Source: Blasia pusilla
Taxonomy: Eukaryota; Marchantiophyta; Marchantiopsida; Blasiales
Direction: 5' to 3'
Assembly: GCA_050084515.1 (NCBI GenBank)
Contig: CM114271.1
Location: 32,550,001-32,614,000, forward strand
Length of the DNA: 64,000 nt
Made by a program: the position numbers and the translations under genes. Positions 32,561 through 46,063 of this stretch are shown one piece after another. Below the pieces are notes generated by a model. It was not told where the DNA came from. It made no database searches and saw only the letters and a program-made list of their open reading frames with translations. How positions within the stretch are numbered: the stretch's first letter is position 1; the number at the start of each line of letters is the position of its first letter.

Positions 32561-35290
32561 TGTTTGGTAGTAAATCAATGATGAGATCACGACTCGATGA
32601 ATGCAAACTTTTGTGACACACAAGATTGTCGCTCAGGACCATAAGTGCATAACACTAGGACACACACATACACACATGGTTGTGCATGTTGTTATACTTT
32701 CTAGATCTTATCAAAACCTTTGACCTGTGGGTTTTTTTTATTTTGAGTCCTCTATTTTTCCACTTAATTGTTTTGACATTTGAAATTTAAAGGTCCCCTC
32801 CCTCTTTGAAAAACCATAAGTGGTGCTTCTTACCTTCATTTCTTTACCATTTTCTTGTCCTCTTTATGGAGATGGGCGACTCAAAAAGGGTCCTCGACAT
32901 GCCATTGGGGGATAGTGGGTGGCGAAAGCTTTTCATGATGTGTGGGAATACAAGGAAGTCCATAAGGATGACACATCAATCAAGAGGAGTCGTCAATTCC
33001 ACATGGCAAAGCTCTGTGGGAGTTTTGGATGCATGCTTCTCCGATAAGATTGTGTCTATATCATACAATCCTAGGATGGTATGGATAGCAAGATCATTGT
33101 TGGACAACATCAAGAACAAAGGCCATCTTACAATCATTGTGAGAAGCCATAAGAGAGTCACGCTGCAATCACAACACAACCACAAGAGTAAGTAGTTGCC
33201 ATTATTGATGGTCACAAAATGCCCTCATCACATTCACCGTATTCACATATTTCCATAAGATTATTTGCAGTGTTTCAGATTCAAGATCACTGGACTTCTG
33301 GATTACAATTGTTTCCACAAACTGGAGAGGGAGGAGAGAAGGGGGGTTAGGATAGCCAAGCAATACATTAAGCATTCATATTTGGTACATGGTGTTAACA
33401 ACATGAGATTGCCGTTGTCACTAATGTTGATACAAGAATTGCACTCATTAAAGTCATTTTTGTATGGATGGAAAGACTCCAAGGGTATGAGCATGCAATT
33501 CATTTGTATTTGAATCCCATGTAGAAGGAGAAGCACAAATATGGGATTCTCCGCAAATAAGCAATTGATAAATAGAAGAAGAATTCGAGTGCCAAATAAA
33601 TCCTTGTAAGGGTCAACATTTCCAAGCTACAAAAGTTCTCTCACCATTCTAGGCAAGTGAGCAATTGAGACAAACGAGAAGAAAGCAAGTGCCAAAAAGA
33701 CTGCTGCCTTCCCTGCTTTTCCATGACCCACAACTGATTTCTCATAATTTCTCGATATTATTTTTCACTGCAAATATGAGAAATGTGCCCATCCGGACAC
33801 ATCACTTATAGTCCAAAACTCCAAGTTTCAATCCACCACACATTTACCCTTTGAATCTCTTGCTTTCTAAAGCTGCACCTAAAACAGTTGTGAGGCTCTT
33901 TGCCAGGGAAAGCCACACAATTGGCTCTTCAATGTACAATGCTCAGCAGCATAACCCTCAGGCAGCGTTCTTGAATAGTGTGGAGGAATCTGCCCTCCCA
34001 TTAAGGGACATTACAGAGACCAAAACTCAACAACTGAATCATCCGTGAAGAAGGGAAGCCAGTCCAACACCCCCACTTCTTAAAGGTGCTTTGGATGGTA
34101 CACTGCTACTGGAAATCCTGCATCCACGAGGTAAGAGTTTAGTAACTGCTATGAGAGCTTTTCTCCTGCGTCACAACAGCCACAACAAAGTTAAATTCAC
34201 AAAATTTCAGCAGGCATAGATCTTTATCCTACACCTGCACACATTTAATACTTCCGTGCTATTCAGTCTCCTGGTCAAAGCGTATACAAACAAGGAAAAG
34301 TTACCAGTAGGTCGGAGCCACTGTGGCAGCACGCAACACAGTACTCCTCATAGAAATATCTGAAAGTGCAATCGTAGAATTCTTCCTGTGAATGTGCAGC
34401 GGCAACAAAATCATCATAAGTCTTCCTGATCCAATCTTAAACATCTTACAGAGGAAAAGAAGGGAATCAATGAATGAATGAATGATTTGAACTACTTTCG
34501 TTGGATTTTCCACAAATGGAGGTGGTTCAGAAAATTTCTATCCAATATTAAATGATATAGGGTCAGGTTTATTAGTTTGAGATGGGCAAAGAAACAGTCC
34601 CAACTAGACTCGAGAGAAAAACAAAGTGGAGAATAGTCACAACCAGAAAATCATTTGACGGATTTCATTCAATCAGTGTGAGTTGAACTTACTTTATAAT
34701 CCTTGAGAAACGGTTATGGGAAACCTTCCACATTGCATATGTCAGGCTCCGTCCACCACCATGTGTCAAGTTTCTAGGCTTAGACTCCCCATGAAGGAGG
34801 ATTGATTTAAGCGCAGGACTAGGACACTCTTTTCTCCAATTGTTCACCCAGGAGCATGGCCAAAGTTCACCCAGGCTGCAGGCTCCTGGACTGTACATCA
34901 TAGTCTTATGACCACAGATTCTGGGCCTTGGTTGGTTGGAGTTGCTGACTGGAATGCGTGCACAAGGAAAAACCGTTGAAAAAGCATCATATGAGGAGGC
35001 AGAGTCTCCCATCAAGTGCCAGTGCTCACCTTACAGATTGTTGCGCAAAGCTTCCAAGCATCAGCCAAGAAACCCTTTACAACACTATCTACAATACAGA
35101 AAAAAAGGTTACTAAGCTGTGCAATAGCTTTGGGTACTGAATCTTGGGTACTGAACGTCACAAACAACTCTGATAGCACCAGGTTAGCAAGTTTGGTATT
35201 AGTGCTTTATCTCTCTGATGTCAATTTCGCATAAGAGATTGGATACCGACTGAAGGTTTCATCCCCACCGTCACATAAAACACTACGACT
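32561..35290. other. Region without recognised genes
   Basis: The stretch is AT-rich with open frames at 32806-33195 (129 codons) and 33851-34048, and on the minus strand at 35015-34689. None shows a domain I recognise. Confidence 0.45.
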
Positions 35291-35299
35291 CTCTTCCCA

Positions 35300-35840
35300 T
35301 CCTGCCCTATTGGTAGTTCAAGGGATCCATCACTGTTCTGAACTTGAACTTAAGTGGCATTTCCAAAGAAGGAGTCCTCTGCAAACGGTTCTTGAGTTCT
35401 GCTGGTTCAGGATACATTAAAGAGAAAAGACACGAGTTCTTGGTTGCTTCCTCAATGCTGCGTCGCTGTGAGCGCTCAAGTATGGCATCCACGGAGGCTT
35501 TCTCCTCTTGCTCCCATAGATCAGGCAATTCAGAGAGATGGGCAGAGGGAGCGCGAGTGTGTATTACACACTTTGAAATCCCGTAGCATCATCACATGAG
35601 CTATTCGAGAACATACGTGTTCCGACGTTGAATCATACATCTGTAGAGAATTGACAAGGAGAAGCTGCACGAGGTCCAATAACTGGGGAGAGAGAGATTC
35701 TTCCTGAGGAAACTCAAGAGGGGAATCAGAGGAGAGGAACAGTCTCAAAAGGATGGTTAATGTGGACTTACGGGAGTGTAGAAGAAATAGAATCGAACGC
35801 TAGATCCGTGAACCCTTGACGTTGCTTGTGCTTTGGATTC
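35300..35840 (-). CDS. Candidate unknown gene, minus strand
   Basis: An ATG at 35840 opens [20 protein letters not shown] and is followed by TLP and a good donor GTAAGT. An acceptor TTTCCTCAG leads into [20 protein letters not shown] and MYDSTSEH with another donor GTATGT. A third open stretch ([40 protein letters not shown]) lies downstream. The helix-rich content and splice signals suggest a real gene, but I do not recognise it and the last exon border is uncertain. It would be transcribed away from TAF13. Confidence 0.35.
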
Positions 35841-37151
35841 ATCGTGCATAGAATGTAAACCCTCCCGCGTCGCCTCACCACTCTGCAGTACTCACAGAGC
35901 CGTCTCACTGCCGCTCTGACCTTCATGTCTCCTTCCCTCGCAAATCAATCCCCACTCAATTCCCGAGCCCGTCGAGAATCGTGAACTTGTCCGAGTTTCG
36001 CAGATTTTCGGAACAATCTCTTCTACTATACAGAACTCAGCTCGAAACGTTTCCTGAATCGTATGAACACACTGAAATACTCAACGCCTCGCATCTTTCC
36101 TGGAGCCCGACTCTCCTGACGGTCGCGCTCCTCGGAGCACGACGGCGCGGCACATGTGCATTTCATAGCCCGACGGTCGCGCGTTGTTCATCACGACGGC
36201 GCAGAATCATAGGCGTTATGGACACTTCCACTTATACCCATGAAACCTGACTGGCCCATTTCGTATAGTCGCGACTCCGGACCTGTTACGAGACCCGAGT
36301 GGGTACCACTGCAGTAGAGATATTCGCGACTTCTAGGGCTGCTCGGTTCACATATCGTGACCGCGTAGGAGGACGACGATTGTCGCAGTGAATCCGAATC
36401 AGGAAAAGAAGAAGAAGAAGAAGACGAAGAAAGGGCCGGTGATCTTGGCTGCGCTCATGCATTCTGGCGAATCTCCTTTTAATAACGCAGTTTGGGTAGG
36501 TTCTTCAACCGCCTGTCATTGCTCAATGTGAGAGTACTTTTTGCTTTCCCTGATCGTAGGGACGCGGGATTCACTCAAGTCAGAAAAGGGAGAGGAAGAC
36601 AGAAATTCTCCGCCTGTAATCTTCCACATTTTGGTCAAGCTGCTGTGCGGTGTGCGTCGGTGGTGTGGACGAAAGATGCGGACTGAAATGTGAGGGATGA
36701 GAAGTGTTTTGAGAGAACGTTTGCTAGCGTTGGTTGCTTTGTTTGAAGTGGTCATTAGCGGTCATGTGCGATTGATGTCTTTGCAAAGGCACAAAATTTT
36801 TGTTGTAATTCGCAATTCAATGTTCAGTTCCCTCGCGTGGATGCTATTTGTTGGTACTGATGAGATGATGAACGAAGTAATTTCAGAACCTGTGTCGTAG
36901 GAGGAAGACATTGGTGAGAGTCTTGTTCATATCTTAAAAAGACAATGTTGCTATCTCTGAACTGTTAAAGCGATTTCCAGAATGTGTCTTAATCCCTAGA
37001 TATACGTAACGAGCTTCTTGGTCTCCCCACTGGAAGAACACTTTCAGGCTTTCTGACTCTAGAGACATGCACAGTGGCAAAGTTGACTGCTAACCGGACG
37101 ATTCTTTGAGCAGTAGAAAACGGAAGGACGAAAATGTGAGTAACGTCGTTT

Positions 37152-37184
37152 GAGTGGCGCTCGCAATAATTGCGTGCGCCACTC
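37152..37184. repeat. 33-bp near-perfect palindrome upstream of TAF13
   Basis: GAGTGGCGCTCGCAAT pairs with ATTGCGTGCGCCACTC around a single central A, with one mismatch. It lies 410 bp before the TAF13 start codon, in GC-rich upstream DNA. Confidence 0.9.
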
Positions 37185-37593
37185 TATCACCCTGTTACAC
37201 TTCCCACAATTCCATGTGTAATTGTCGCATTAAATTGAATGAGAGTGAATGAGCTTGAGTCGCGTGTGTGCACGAGTCTGAATTTTTCGCCCTGGTTATG
37301 TCGCAGCGTTGACTAATCTTTCTGCATCGTGCGAATATTTCAGCAAACTCGGCGGTTAGAGACCTTTTCGCTAGTGAGAGATGTTACACTCACTAACATT
37401 TAGAGTACTATTCACATGTGAGCAGGTGCAGGGGATTCGAGATATTCCTCTTCTGCGCATTTTGGAGTCATGATGATTGGAGCACACAAAGTAGGGTAAT
37501 CGCAACGGAACTGAGTCGAAAGAGCTTGAGGAAGAATGCAGTGAAGAGCTTTTTGATGTTTTAACCCCTTACGGTGGAAAAGTCCTTGGGGAT

Positions 37594-39392
37594 ATGGCTT
37601 CCTCGACAGCAGCAGGTGCAGTTGGAGGACCACCTGGGTCCTCCACTGGCAAGGGCATGAAAGCGGGAGGAGCAGGAGCAGGACAGCCTGTGGACAGCTC
37701 CTTGAAGAGAAAGCGAGGAATATTTAGCAAAGACTGTGAGTGCTGAGTGTGGTGACATCATTTTAGTTGTGTTAGGTGCTCTAGTGCGCTAGTGACTGCT
37801 TGGATTTGACATTGTATCTTTCCTGGGCTCACAGTTCCTGCGTCTGAGAAAGAATCAAACAAAGGGAGTTTGGAGTGTGGGTCTTTGTTTTAAATATCTG
37901 GAGTCTTCTTAAGGGTTTAGGGTTTATCTTCATTGATGTGATGGTTGTGCATCTGCTTACTAATCTCTTGTGATGTCGCTCGGATCGCTTTCCTTGTCGC
38001 TGTCCAAGGCTAGCTCAAATTCTAAGTCACGGTAGAGTAACTTGATCCAGCTCAGTAAGTTCTTTAGTGATTATGAATAGGTCTCCCCATTCAAGAGCAG
38101 TGAAGTGCTGATGCGTGTTTGATAGAGTATCAAAATTGATGTTGTCTGTGGTTTGTCCAAGGCTGAGCACAGTGCGGCTGATGATGTATGGCTTTGGTGA
38201 CGACCCTGATGTAAGTGATGAGCGTATAACCCTGCATTCCAAACCTTCAGATGCATGTGAAACTGCCTAAGAAAGGAGTATGGATAACGCTTCATGAGAA
38301 TGTTTAATTCAAAGTATACAGCTTGCCTGCCTTTTGTTTTTTCATGAGCAATGCACTTCAGAAACTCTGAAATTGGAACCCTGAATCTGATTGGGCACGA
38401 CTTTTGGTGGTCACATCATCTCCAGTCCAATGTCCAAACCCTGCTCTCTTGTGAGTTCCCACCTTGGGGTGGTCACAGTTCAAGGATAGCCAAGGCATAG
38501 GAACACCGGAGCAGTCTGGGTTTGAGGAGGTTCCAGCTAGCATGTCCACTTCACTATTTCCCAGATTGTAGTCATGGAGCCCAATTCTAGACACTTTCGA
38601 AAACATTAGTAGATTTGCTGTAGCAGAAACCCTAGAAGTTCACATGTTTTGTCTCCAGGGTTGAGGAATTCCAGAACTGGAAGGGAACAATTGAAAGACT
38701 GATCAAAGCTTTTGTGTGTGCAGCCAATGCCAGAGACTGTACTATTGGTGGAGGATATTTTATTAGATTACATCACGGACATGGTACTGTTGTTTTTATG
38801 AATTTGGTTACTGAAACTATTGCTGAGCCAGACAGTAAATTTGTCATAGTTGGTGCAGAGGATAATTCGTTGCCATGAACTTATAACTTGAGCTGCCTAT
38901 GTGATTGCATGGTGTATTTTAGTCTTTTCATTTGTCCACTCCCAGAAGGACTTCAAATCTTGTAGTTCTTATGCAACACTTGGATGCCACAAAAAATCTG
39001 AGATTCTTGAACAATTTTCTGGCGAATTGGAGGAACAGTTGGAATTTAACTTCCAACGAACATGATTTTTGTGTTCAGATCCACAAAGCCCAAGATGTTG
39101 CCTGTAGAAGAGGAAAGCTCACGACAGAAGATATTATGTTTTTGGTTCGCAAGGTGAGAAGCAGTAAGGGAGAAAATGAGTTACCTCGGAAAGATAAGAG
39201 CTGTTTAATACTGTAGCAAACAAGTGGGGTTGCTTAGTTGCCAGTTTTAATAAACCTTGCTCCTTCTGTCTGGCTTTGCAGGACTCACGAAAATTTGCTC
39301 GTGTGAAGGAACTTCTTGCCATGAATGAGGAGCTGAAGCGGGCGAGAAAAGCATTCGAGGTCGATGAAGAGAAGTTTGCAAATGAGGAGTAA
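37594..39392 (+). CDS. TAF13: TFIID subunit TAF13 (five exons)
   Basis: TAF13 is a histone-fold subunit of the general transcription factor TFIID and in other eukaryotes pairs with TAF11 in the nucleus. I read five exons: 37594-37735, 38173-38210, 38724-38783, 39079-39153 and 39282-39392. They join in frame to 141 aa with a TAA stop. Residues 1-40 are a Gly/Ala/Ser-rich leader, then KRKRGIFSKD leads into LRLMMYGFGDDPD, PETVLLVEDILLDYITDM, IHKAQDVACRRGKLTTEDI and MFLVRKD, the TAF13 histone fold. The C-terminus NEELKRARKAFEVDEE is the family signature. The length matches plant TAF13 (about 125-140 aa). All introns are GT-AG, and the third donor (GTACTG) is weak. The first ATG in frame was chosen as start. 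Exon 2 is only 38 bp. Confidence 0.93.
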
Positions 39393-42300
39393 AGTGATAT
39401 GAGAAACCACAATCTTCCCAGTTACAGTAAGAGGTGTCGCCGAACATTCAATAGGCCCAGGGTTGAATCTGGTGCTTTGCTCGTGTTCGCAGTCAGGAGC
39501 AAGTATTGAGGATGAAAGGTTTTGCTTGTTCCCTCTACCTGAGAAATAACGATGGTGGGTGCAGATGTAAAACATTTTGATTGCGTAAACTCAAATTCTG
39601 AGTTGGAGAGTGGGAGGCGTTCTTTGGTAGTGGAGAGGATTCTGAAATAGGAGAACTAGCAAGCATGGCACAAGCAATCAGAAATTAGCAGGCCAGAATT
39701 TGGTTGATTCATTATGTATCAACTACAATGAGTGTAGCTGAGGAAGGATGGGCTCAGAGTGGTTTGAAATAAATGTCGCTGTTGGAGATGGGGATCAATC
39801 CATGGGTAGATCGTGGTGAGGTGCTAAAATGAGGTTCTGTGCCACGCATTGTGCCCTTCACTTTTTTCGATAAATGAAGCACTGCTCATAAACCTCAGAA
39901 GAAGTTACTAAAGGTCAGTAAACTATCAGCATAATCAGGGTCGTTGCAGCACATTGTCATCTTAAAATATTGAAAAAACAATTAGGTACTGAACAAAATG
40001 TCCCACAGAATGTTCACTTAGTGCAGGGAATGCTTGGAACATGCAAAACAAATACATTGGTGAGGACTACTGGCATACGGAATGGGTGGAATACACAACC
40101 AGAAGGGATGAGTCAGATAGTTACTATTATCATCTATCTGCCTAACCAAATGGCAGTTGCTGCAGTTATGGACATTGGCTATGAACTTGTCAATTGCCAC
40201 CAACTTATGCAGAAGAGAAAGTATCTTTTGCATGCAAGAAGCTGCAAAGAAACTGGCATAACTAAGGCTGTTACCTTTCATGAAAGAGGGGCAAGTGCAG
40301 GACATGAAAACCTCTTGCAATAAATTAGATTGCGTGAAAATATGTCTGGATCGACTCTTCGCAGGTATGAAGTCAGTGCCACTTTGCTGTGCCTGAGCCA
40401 GAGATGGGCAGAACTTTTGATTGAGCATGACGTTGCCCTGTCTGCAGGTGTGAAGTGGGTGGACTGCTGACTCTTCTCCCATCCATAGAATTCTGGTTTG
40501 AATGGAAAGAAGAGAGGAGAACCACTCCCCAAGTGGAAAACGTTGGAAGAGCCCTTCCTGGATCAAAAGGTTTCCAGTGTCTTGGAGATCTTCTGGTCCA
40601 TTTTACTTCACATTAATAGTACTAGTAAAAATGCCTAATGATGCATTGGTGAGAAATCATTCTATTTGAAGTTAATACAATAAATGGTTAATATCATGAA
40701 ACATCTTGTCATTACAAGTTTAGTATCCAATCCCACATGACTAGTTGTGGATACAAACTCAAATCTAGTCCTTGAAGTAGTCTCATGGTCCTAATGTAGA
40801 ATCTTGTTTTCCCCTTGCTTCCTCTTAAGCAAAAATAAATTAAATATTTTGGTTTACGTACGATATTCCTGCACCATTGGATTACAATATAGATCCATTC
40901 CATAGAGGATCGATGTGTATAGTTGTTCATCCATACGTGTGATACTAGGATCAACAAACTTATTATGTTGGATTAATTACTAGAATGGTGCCTCTAGCTT
41001 GAGTGTAAATGGCACTATGCACACATCACACTAGTAACATCAAGAAAGAGGAAAGAGAAATACTACCATATTCACTCCGAGGAGAGTATGATAGAACATG
41101 AAAAAAAAAAAAGAAGAATGCGATTATGGTCAAATGGGGTAGGAGAATTCGCCCAACACTAACTTAGTGGATTAAACGGAGTCAACGAAATCTAAGATTC
41201 ATTTCATGTCATGAAAGAAATGGATGAGAGATTCTTCATATGAGCTGATTTCGGGGAGAGCAAATGCAATGTCACTCAAGACAATCCACACAAATTCGCC
41301 AACAAGAATTGACAAAGAAATTTTAAAAAGTACTCGTTTCGAAAGTGATCGTGAGATGTATGGGTTCTATTTGCCATGTTCCATCCTAGAAAAACCAAGG
41401 TTTCAAGAGAGCGTCCCAATCAAGTTTTTTAGAAAGCTCATACTCAAAAGTTTCCCATTCGAAAAGAAGTATGCTATAAAATTATTTGTAACTTTGAGAA
41501 AACATTTATCAACCGTTCGGAATCTAGAAAATGAATAAGATGTCCTCTCTTAATAATAGAGCGAGTCACCTCCACAAGGCGCCCGGTTCCTCGTCTTGCA
41601 TGGGCAAAAGGTGACAGACCATCTTCCCAACTGGTGACCATTGGAGGTAAGGGACATATGAATGCATGGAGAAACAAGGCCTATCCATGTGCCATGTTTT
41701 TCTTCTATATTAGCAAACCTACAAACCTATAATAAAATATAGGCGTGCATGGTGACAAAGTAACATGCCCTACTCCCCAAAGTAACCTACTCTATTCCCT
41801 ATGTTTTCCATAAGCACATTTATTTAGTGATTGTTGTCACTCGGACGAAGGGAAGTGACAACCTAAGTGAGGGAGTGTGGATAGTGTATGTCATAATTTT
41901 CCACTTTATTATATAAAAAACCTCTTAAGAGGACAAGGAAGGCTGAAAGCTATCTAAGAGGGGAAGGAGGCAAGAAATGAATAAACGGAAAAAATGGCAG
42001 CAAACCAAATGAAACTAGGAAACTCAAAGAGGACCTTATTAATGGCACTAACAAATCTGACACAAGTACTAATGGTTGATCATAAGAAGGTGAGTGGTCA
42101 CCAACCACTTAGGCTCTACCTATCAATGTCAATGCTTGTGGACGTTGTAAGAATAGAAGTGAGCTTTTGATAATATTGAAGAATCCATGCTTAAACTCAA
42201 CAAAGAAGCCCTTAGAAACGGGACGGAAGACCTATATATGGACAAAAATCCGAAGGTGGAGATCATGGAGTAAATGCTCATATTTTCTCCACTTTCATAA

Positions 42301-42739
42301 TTTCAAGTATCTATGCAACTAGTTGGCCATGTGGTTAGAAAATCTACACAAGTCATTCCAACATTGATACATATGCATTTTCATTGGGATGCAATAGGGA
42401 AATTTTGGCACTTTTGGCAAAGCATGAAAGTTTTGCTTCTTCTTGCATAGATGGAGCACATTTTTAACACCCATAAACATGGATCCATTGAATTGATACC
42501 TTTCAAACTTGCACATGGCGCCACACTACAATCTCTAATGTGAGTGCCTCAACGATGTGGATAATTTGGGACCATACCCCTTTAGGAACCCCCACAACTC
42601 ACTACAAATTTTTCACATGCTATGGGCAGCAAGAAAAAATTCAAATTTATGTGTGGCATCATTAATTTGTTCTATTTAGGGCCTATGCACTAGCTCTTCA
42701 AACATTTTTTTATTTCGCGGGCATCGCACGGGCACATTA
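39393..42739. other. TAF13 3' flank and AT-rich intergenic DNA
   Basis: TAF13 3' untranslated sequence presumably starts here. Open frames at 39970-40323 and 41224-41538 on the plus strand match nothing I know. The AT-rich right part (40600-42700) looks like old repeat DNA. Confidence 0.45.
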
Positions 42740-43067
42740 TCTATAGTATATTGGGAGAGTGTCTTCTTGATTTGCAAATACTTCTATGCTTGGCACGTGA
42801 CAATTGGACAGCAAAAACAATTTCACCTGTTACAAAAAATAAGAAAAAAATTTGAATTTGTATACTATGCACTAATTCCTCAAACACTTTTTTTATTTTT
42901 ACCGCTCCTATAGATATATGTATAGCGGGTTTCATTACATTTCTTTCAAAAATACTTTTGATCCGGTTGTGGGGGTCGTACAAAGAGATTGGCGGGGATA
43001 ATGACATCGACTCAAGAATAAGTTAATATTAAATTAAGGATCCGTCCATTTCACGGGTCCTTACTAG
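42740..43067 (+). mobile_element. Putative short non-autonomous Helitron
   Basis: The left end reads A|TCTATAGTATATTGGG, the TC start of Helitrons. The right end has a hairpin, AAGGATCCGT (43036-43045) with ACGGGTCCTT (43053-43062), then A-CTAG (CTRR type) at 43064-43067, followed by T. Insertion between A and T fits. There is no coding content in 328 bp. Confidence 0.4.
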
Positions 43068-45661
43068 TTAAGAAGAAATAAAAGTAGACTTTTTTCTTTT
43101 CAAATGCCACTAAAACAAGCTGCCAAAACTCGATACCAAAACTGCCACACACGTATGAGCGTGTGTATGCAAATGAGGAGTCCTACTCCGTTCGCCTCAA
43201 CTCGATTGCATCCATGGCCGTGCGCATGGATTGAGGTCGGAATTCCAGGGCCGCCCGGATCCGCACGTTCCTACAATCTGCGCGTGCAATTCGGAGCCGC
43301 CATGGCGATCGGAGGGCTTTTCAGCGCGATCGGCCGGGATTCGTAGACGAGTATGTATTCGCGAGAAGCGGAAACGCTTCCATGGATTAGGGAGTGGAAG
43401 AATTAGAGAGGCTGTGCGCTCACTGCGCTGGACTCCCGAAATAGCGGACAGGTTCGCATCGCACGCGCGCAGATGTGGCTCGCGCGAATGAGGGAACCGC
43501 CGTGTTCTTCCCGAGCCCAATCTTTGTTGCGTTGCCACGAAAGCTGAGCTCTAGCGTCGCCTCCGATGCGGTAGAATGAATGGAGCTCGACTTCTGTCAG
43601 GAAAGCATTTCTCTGTTGTCGGTACCGCGCGTGCCGAATCGCCGCAGTAGAGCCGTGCTCGAACCGCCCCCGCCCGCGTCTACTGCTGTGAAATGCCGGC
43701 GCGGGGGCTCGTAGGCTGGGTGCAGATTCATCCAGTGCTCCGAAGAGGAGATGTGTTTTCCGCGTCAAAATCCTCGGGTTTGGATCTGTTAATGCCGCCT
43801 GCAACTGTTGCTGCTGCCGCTGCTGCTTCGTCGCTGTTGTTTACCACTGCCACCACATGCACCGATGCAGAGCTGTAGACTCTATATGCTTCCTTGGGAC
43901 TCATGGGAAGTGTTCGGAGAGCCCTGATTCATACACGAAGCATGCCTGCCTTTCTGCCTGCCTGACTGGCTGGATAGCCTGGCTGGCGGACGGACCGTCC
44001 GACCGACTGATCGACTGCCTTACTGATTGCCTGACTGATGCTAGGAGTGGAGAGCCAAACTCGAGATTCATGTCATACGTTTCTTGATGGAATATCCTTT
44101 CCATGTGTGCAAATCTGTTTGAGGTTGCCGGTTGTGATGATCACCACGAGCGAATGCGAGCGGCGGAGAACAGCGTAGTTCCTGCAGTAGGCTGATCTTG
44201 TATGTGCTTCGCGTGAATGCGAGTGACCGAGTAGTATGGTGACAATATTTATACCACCGACGTCTGAAGATTAAGGTGACCAGATTAATAGTACCGACCG
44301 TCTGAAAACCGATTCCGGAGCTTGAGACGGTTTGTGCGATCATCGATCTTGAGAAGGACGACCAGATTTGGACATGGCTCCTCACAATCCGTATGATGGC
44401 GTGGGGTTGTAGGCGACGTATCTCTCCCTCTGCGCCTCCATTTTCGATCGCTTCTGAGATCCAAAAGCGCACGACATGGATGTCGGAGTCCGAGAAGGAT
44501 GGGGAGATTCTCTCAACTAACGTACGAGCTGATCGATACCTGAAAAGAGCTGATAGAATACGCAATGTTTTCAAAAGCGACTCTGATTCTAACGGTTTGT
44601 CTCACCGCTGCGCACGATGTCGAGCACTTCCGTCCGCCGAACTGCATGCACAGGTGACAGGTTCACCTGTGCAGGCCGCCTAGAGCCATCCTGGAATGTA
44701 GATCATCAGCTTCCAAATTCGCGGGGCTCCGGGAAATCTGCAAGATACGAAGCCAAGGCCTTCAGGTTCAGGGCCGTCACTTTTACGGAACAGGCCACCT
44801 GCCCAACCGACGCACCGACCGAACCGTGCCATTTCGAATGAAGAGAACTTTTGTGAGACTGTTGGGGGGTTTAGGCAAAACCAACCCGCCTCGCGTTCCA
44901 GGTTCACAGTCTCTCCGATTTGTGTATAGGTCCATGGGAGCCTTATACAAGTGAACTACCACACGTGTACTCTGCGACCAACAAACAAAGACTCCGCCTG
45001 CCGTCGCAGCCGCTTGCAGTAGTGCTTTTTGTTGACTTTTGCAATGGCCGTACATGGCAGGTGAGCTGGGTTGCATCAGAGATCGCTCGCTCGCTCCCTC
45101 CGCTGCGTCGACCTCAAGCTTGCCATGCATCTTTTCTCTTTTTTCTTTATTTGTGCTCTCCTCGTGTGGCCCTTCATTCTGGATTCCGTGTCACGACTCC
45201 AACGGTGGAGCGGAGAGAGTTTTTAGTTTCTTCCGAGACCACGGATAGATTCTTTCGCGAGCGAACGAAGGGTTCTAACCTAGTAGTGCAGTAGATACTC
45301 TCGATCGAATAGCTACTATATGTCCCACTACGATGTACAGTACAACAATCATCGACTTTTGTTGTTACTGTTCGCGCGATGGTTTTGGACATTGCGAGCC
45401 TGCTGTGACGAAAGCGGCTGCTTCTAAGCTCATAACTTCTCTCGGCAGGACCTGGACTCCGAACCTTAACATAACATAGGGGCACTTGACCCTCCCATTC
45501 GAGCCTCTTGCAATCCATTTTTAACTAGGAAAGATAACAATGAACTTCGATACAAACGTTTGATGGAAAACCAATTAGAGATACACAAAAGGGGGGCATA
45601 GAGAGCCAAAAACCCACATGCCATAATCGGCCCCGAAAAGAAAGAAGGGGGCCTTCCCCTC
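43068..45661. other. GC-richer region without recognised genes
   Basis: Trinucleotide CTG/GCC runs lie near 43805-43850 and degenerate four-base runs (CTGC, GACT, GGAC) at about 43945-44040. Open frames on both strands are unrecognised. It may include promoter or exon DNA of a host gene that I cannot resolve. Confidence 0.4.
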
Positions 45662-46063
45662 CTATCGACCAAACTCACCAACAGCTGAGACAATGTCGGC
45701 GACATTTAGAAAACTATGACTACTATTAATTGGGCCTCTAGCATTGGCGTCTCCGATTGTCTGAGCTCGTCGAAAAAGCCCATTTGCTTCGGCACGCTGC
45801 AAGGCTATGGAGACCCGTTGCATATAATAAAAAATCACAGTAGTTAAGGAAAACCCATTTCTCGATTGGAGATGATGGGCGCAATCCGTAAGGAACGAGT
45901 CAAACCTCTCCCCCATAACCTCGTACATCTCAATGGCTAGGAGAACAAATCGATGTCTATCATAAAGTCGATTATAAATATGGGTCTTCATTACCGCCAC
46001 CGACACTCCTTGTAGCAATCTCCCTTGCCACCGCTTGGGCTCGCACCGCCTCTCGTGTAGCAT
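45662..46063 (-). pseudogene. Probable non-LTR retrotransposon C-terminal fragment
   Basis: The minus-strand frame reads VAVMKTHIYNRLYDRHRFVL, AIEMYEVMGERFDSFLTDCA and YYMQRVSIALQRAEANGL. This pattern is familiar to me from the C-terminal part of reverse-transcriptase proteins of plant non-LTR elements (HIYxRLYxRHRFVPLAIE, RQRVSIALQRA). No polymerase core is seen beside it. Confidence 0.4.

Noticed and set aside
43680-43880. Ala-rich open frame
   Set aside because: It comes from a CTG/GCC repeat run with no supporting splice or domain evidence.
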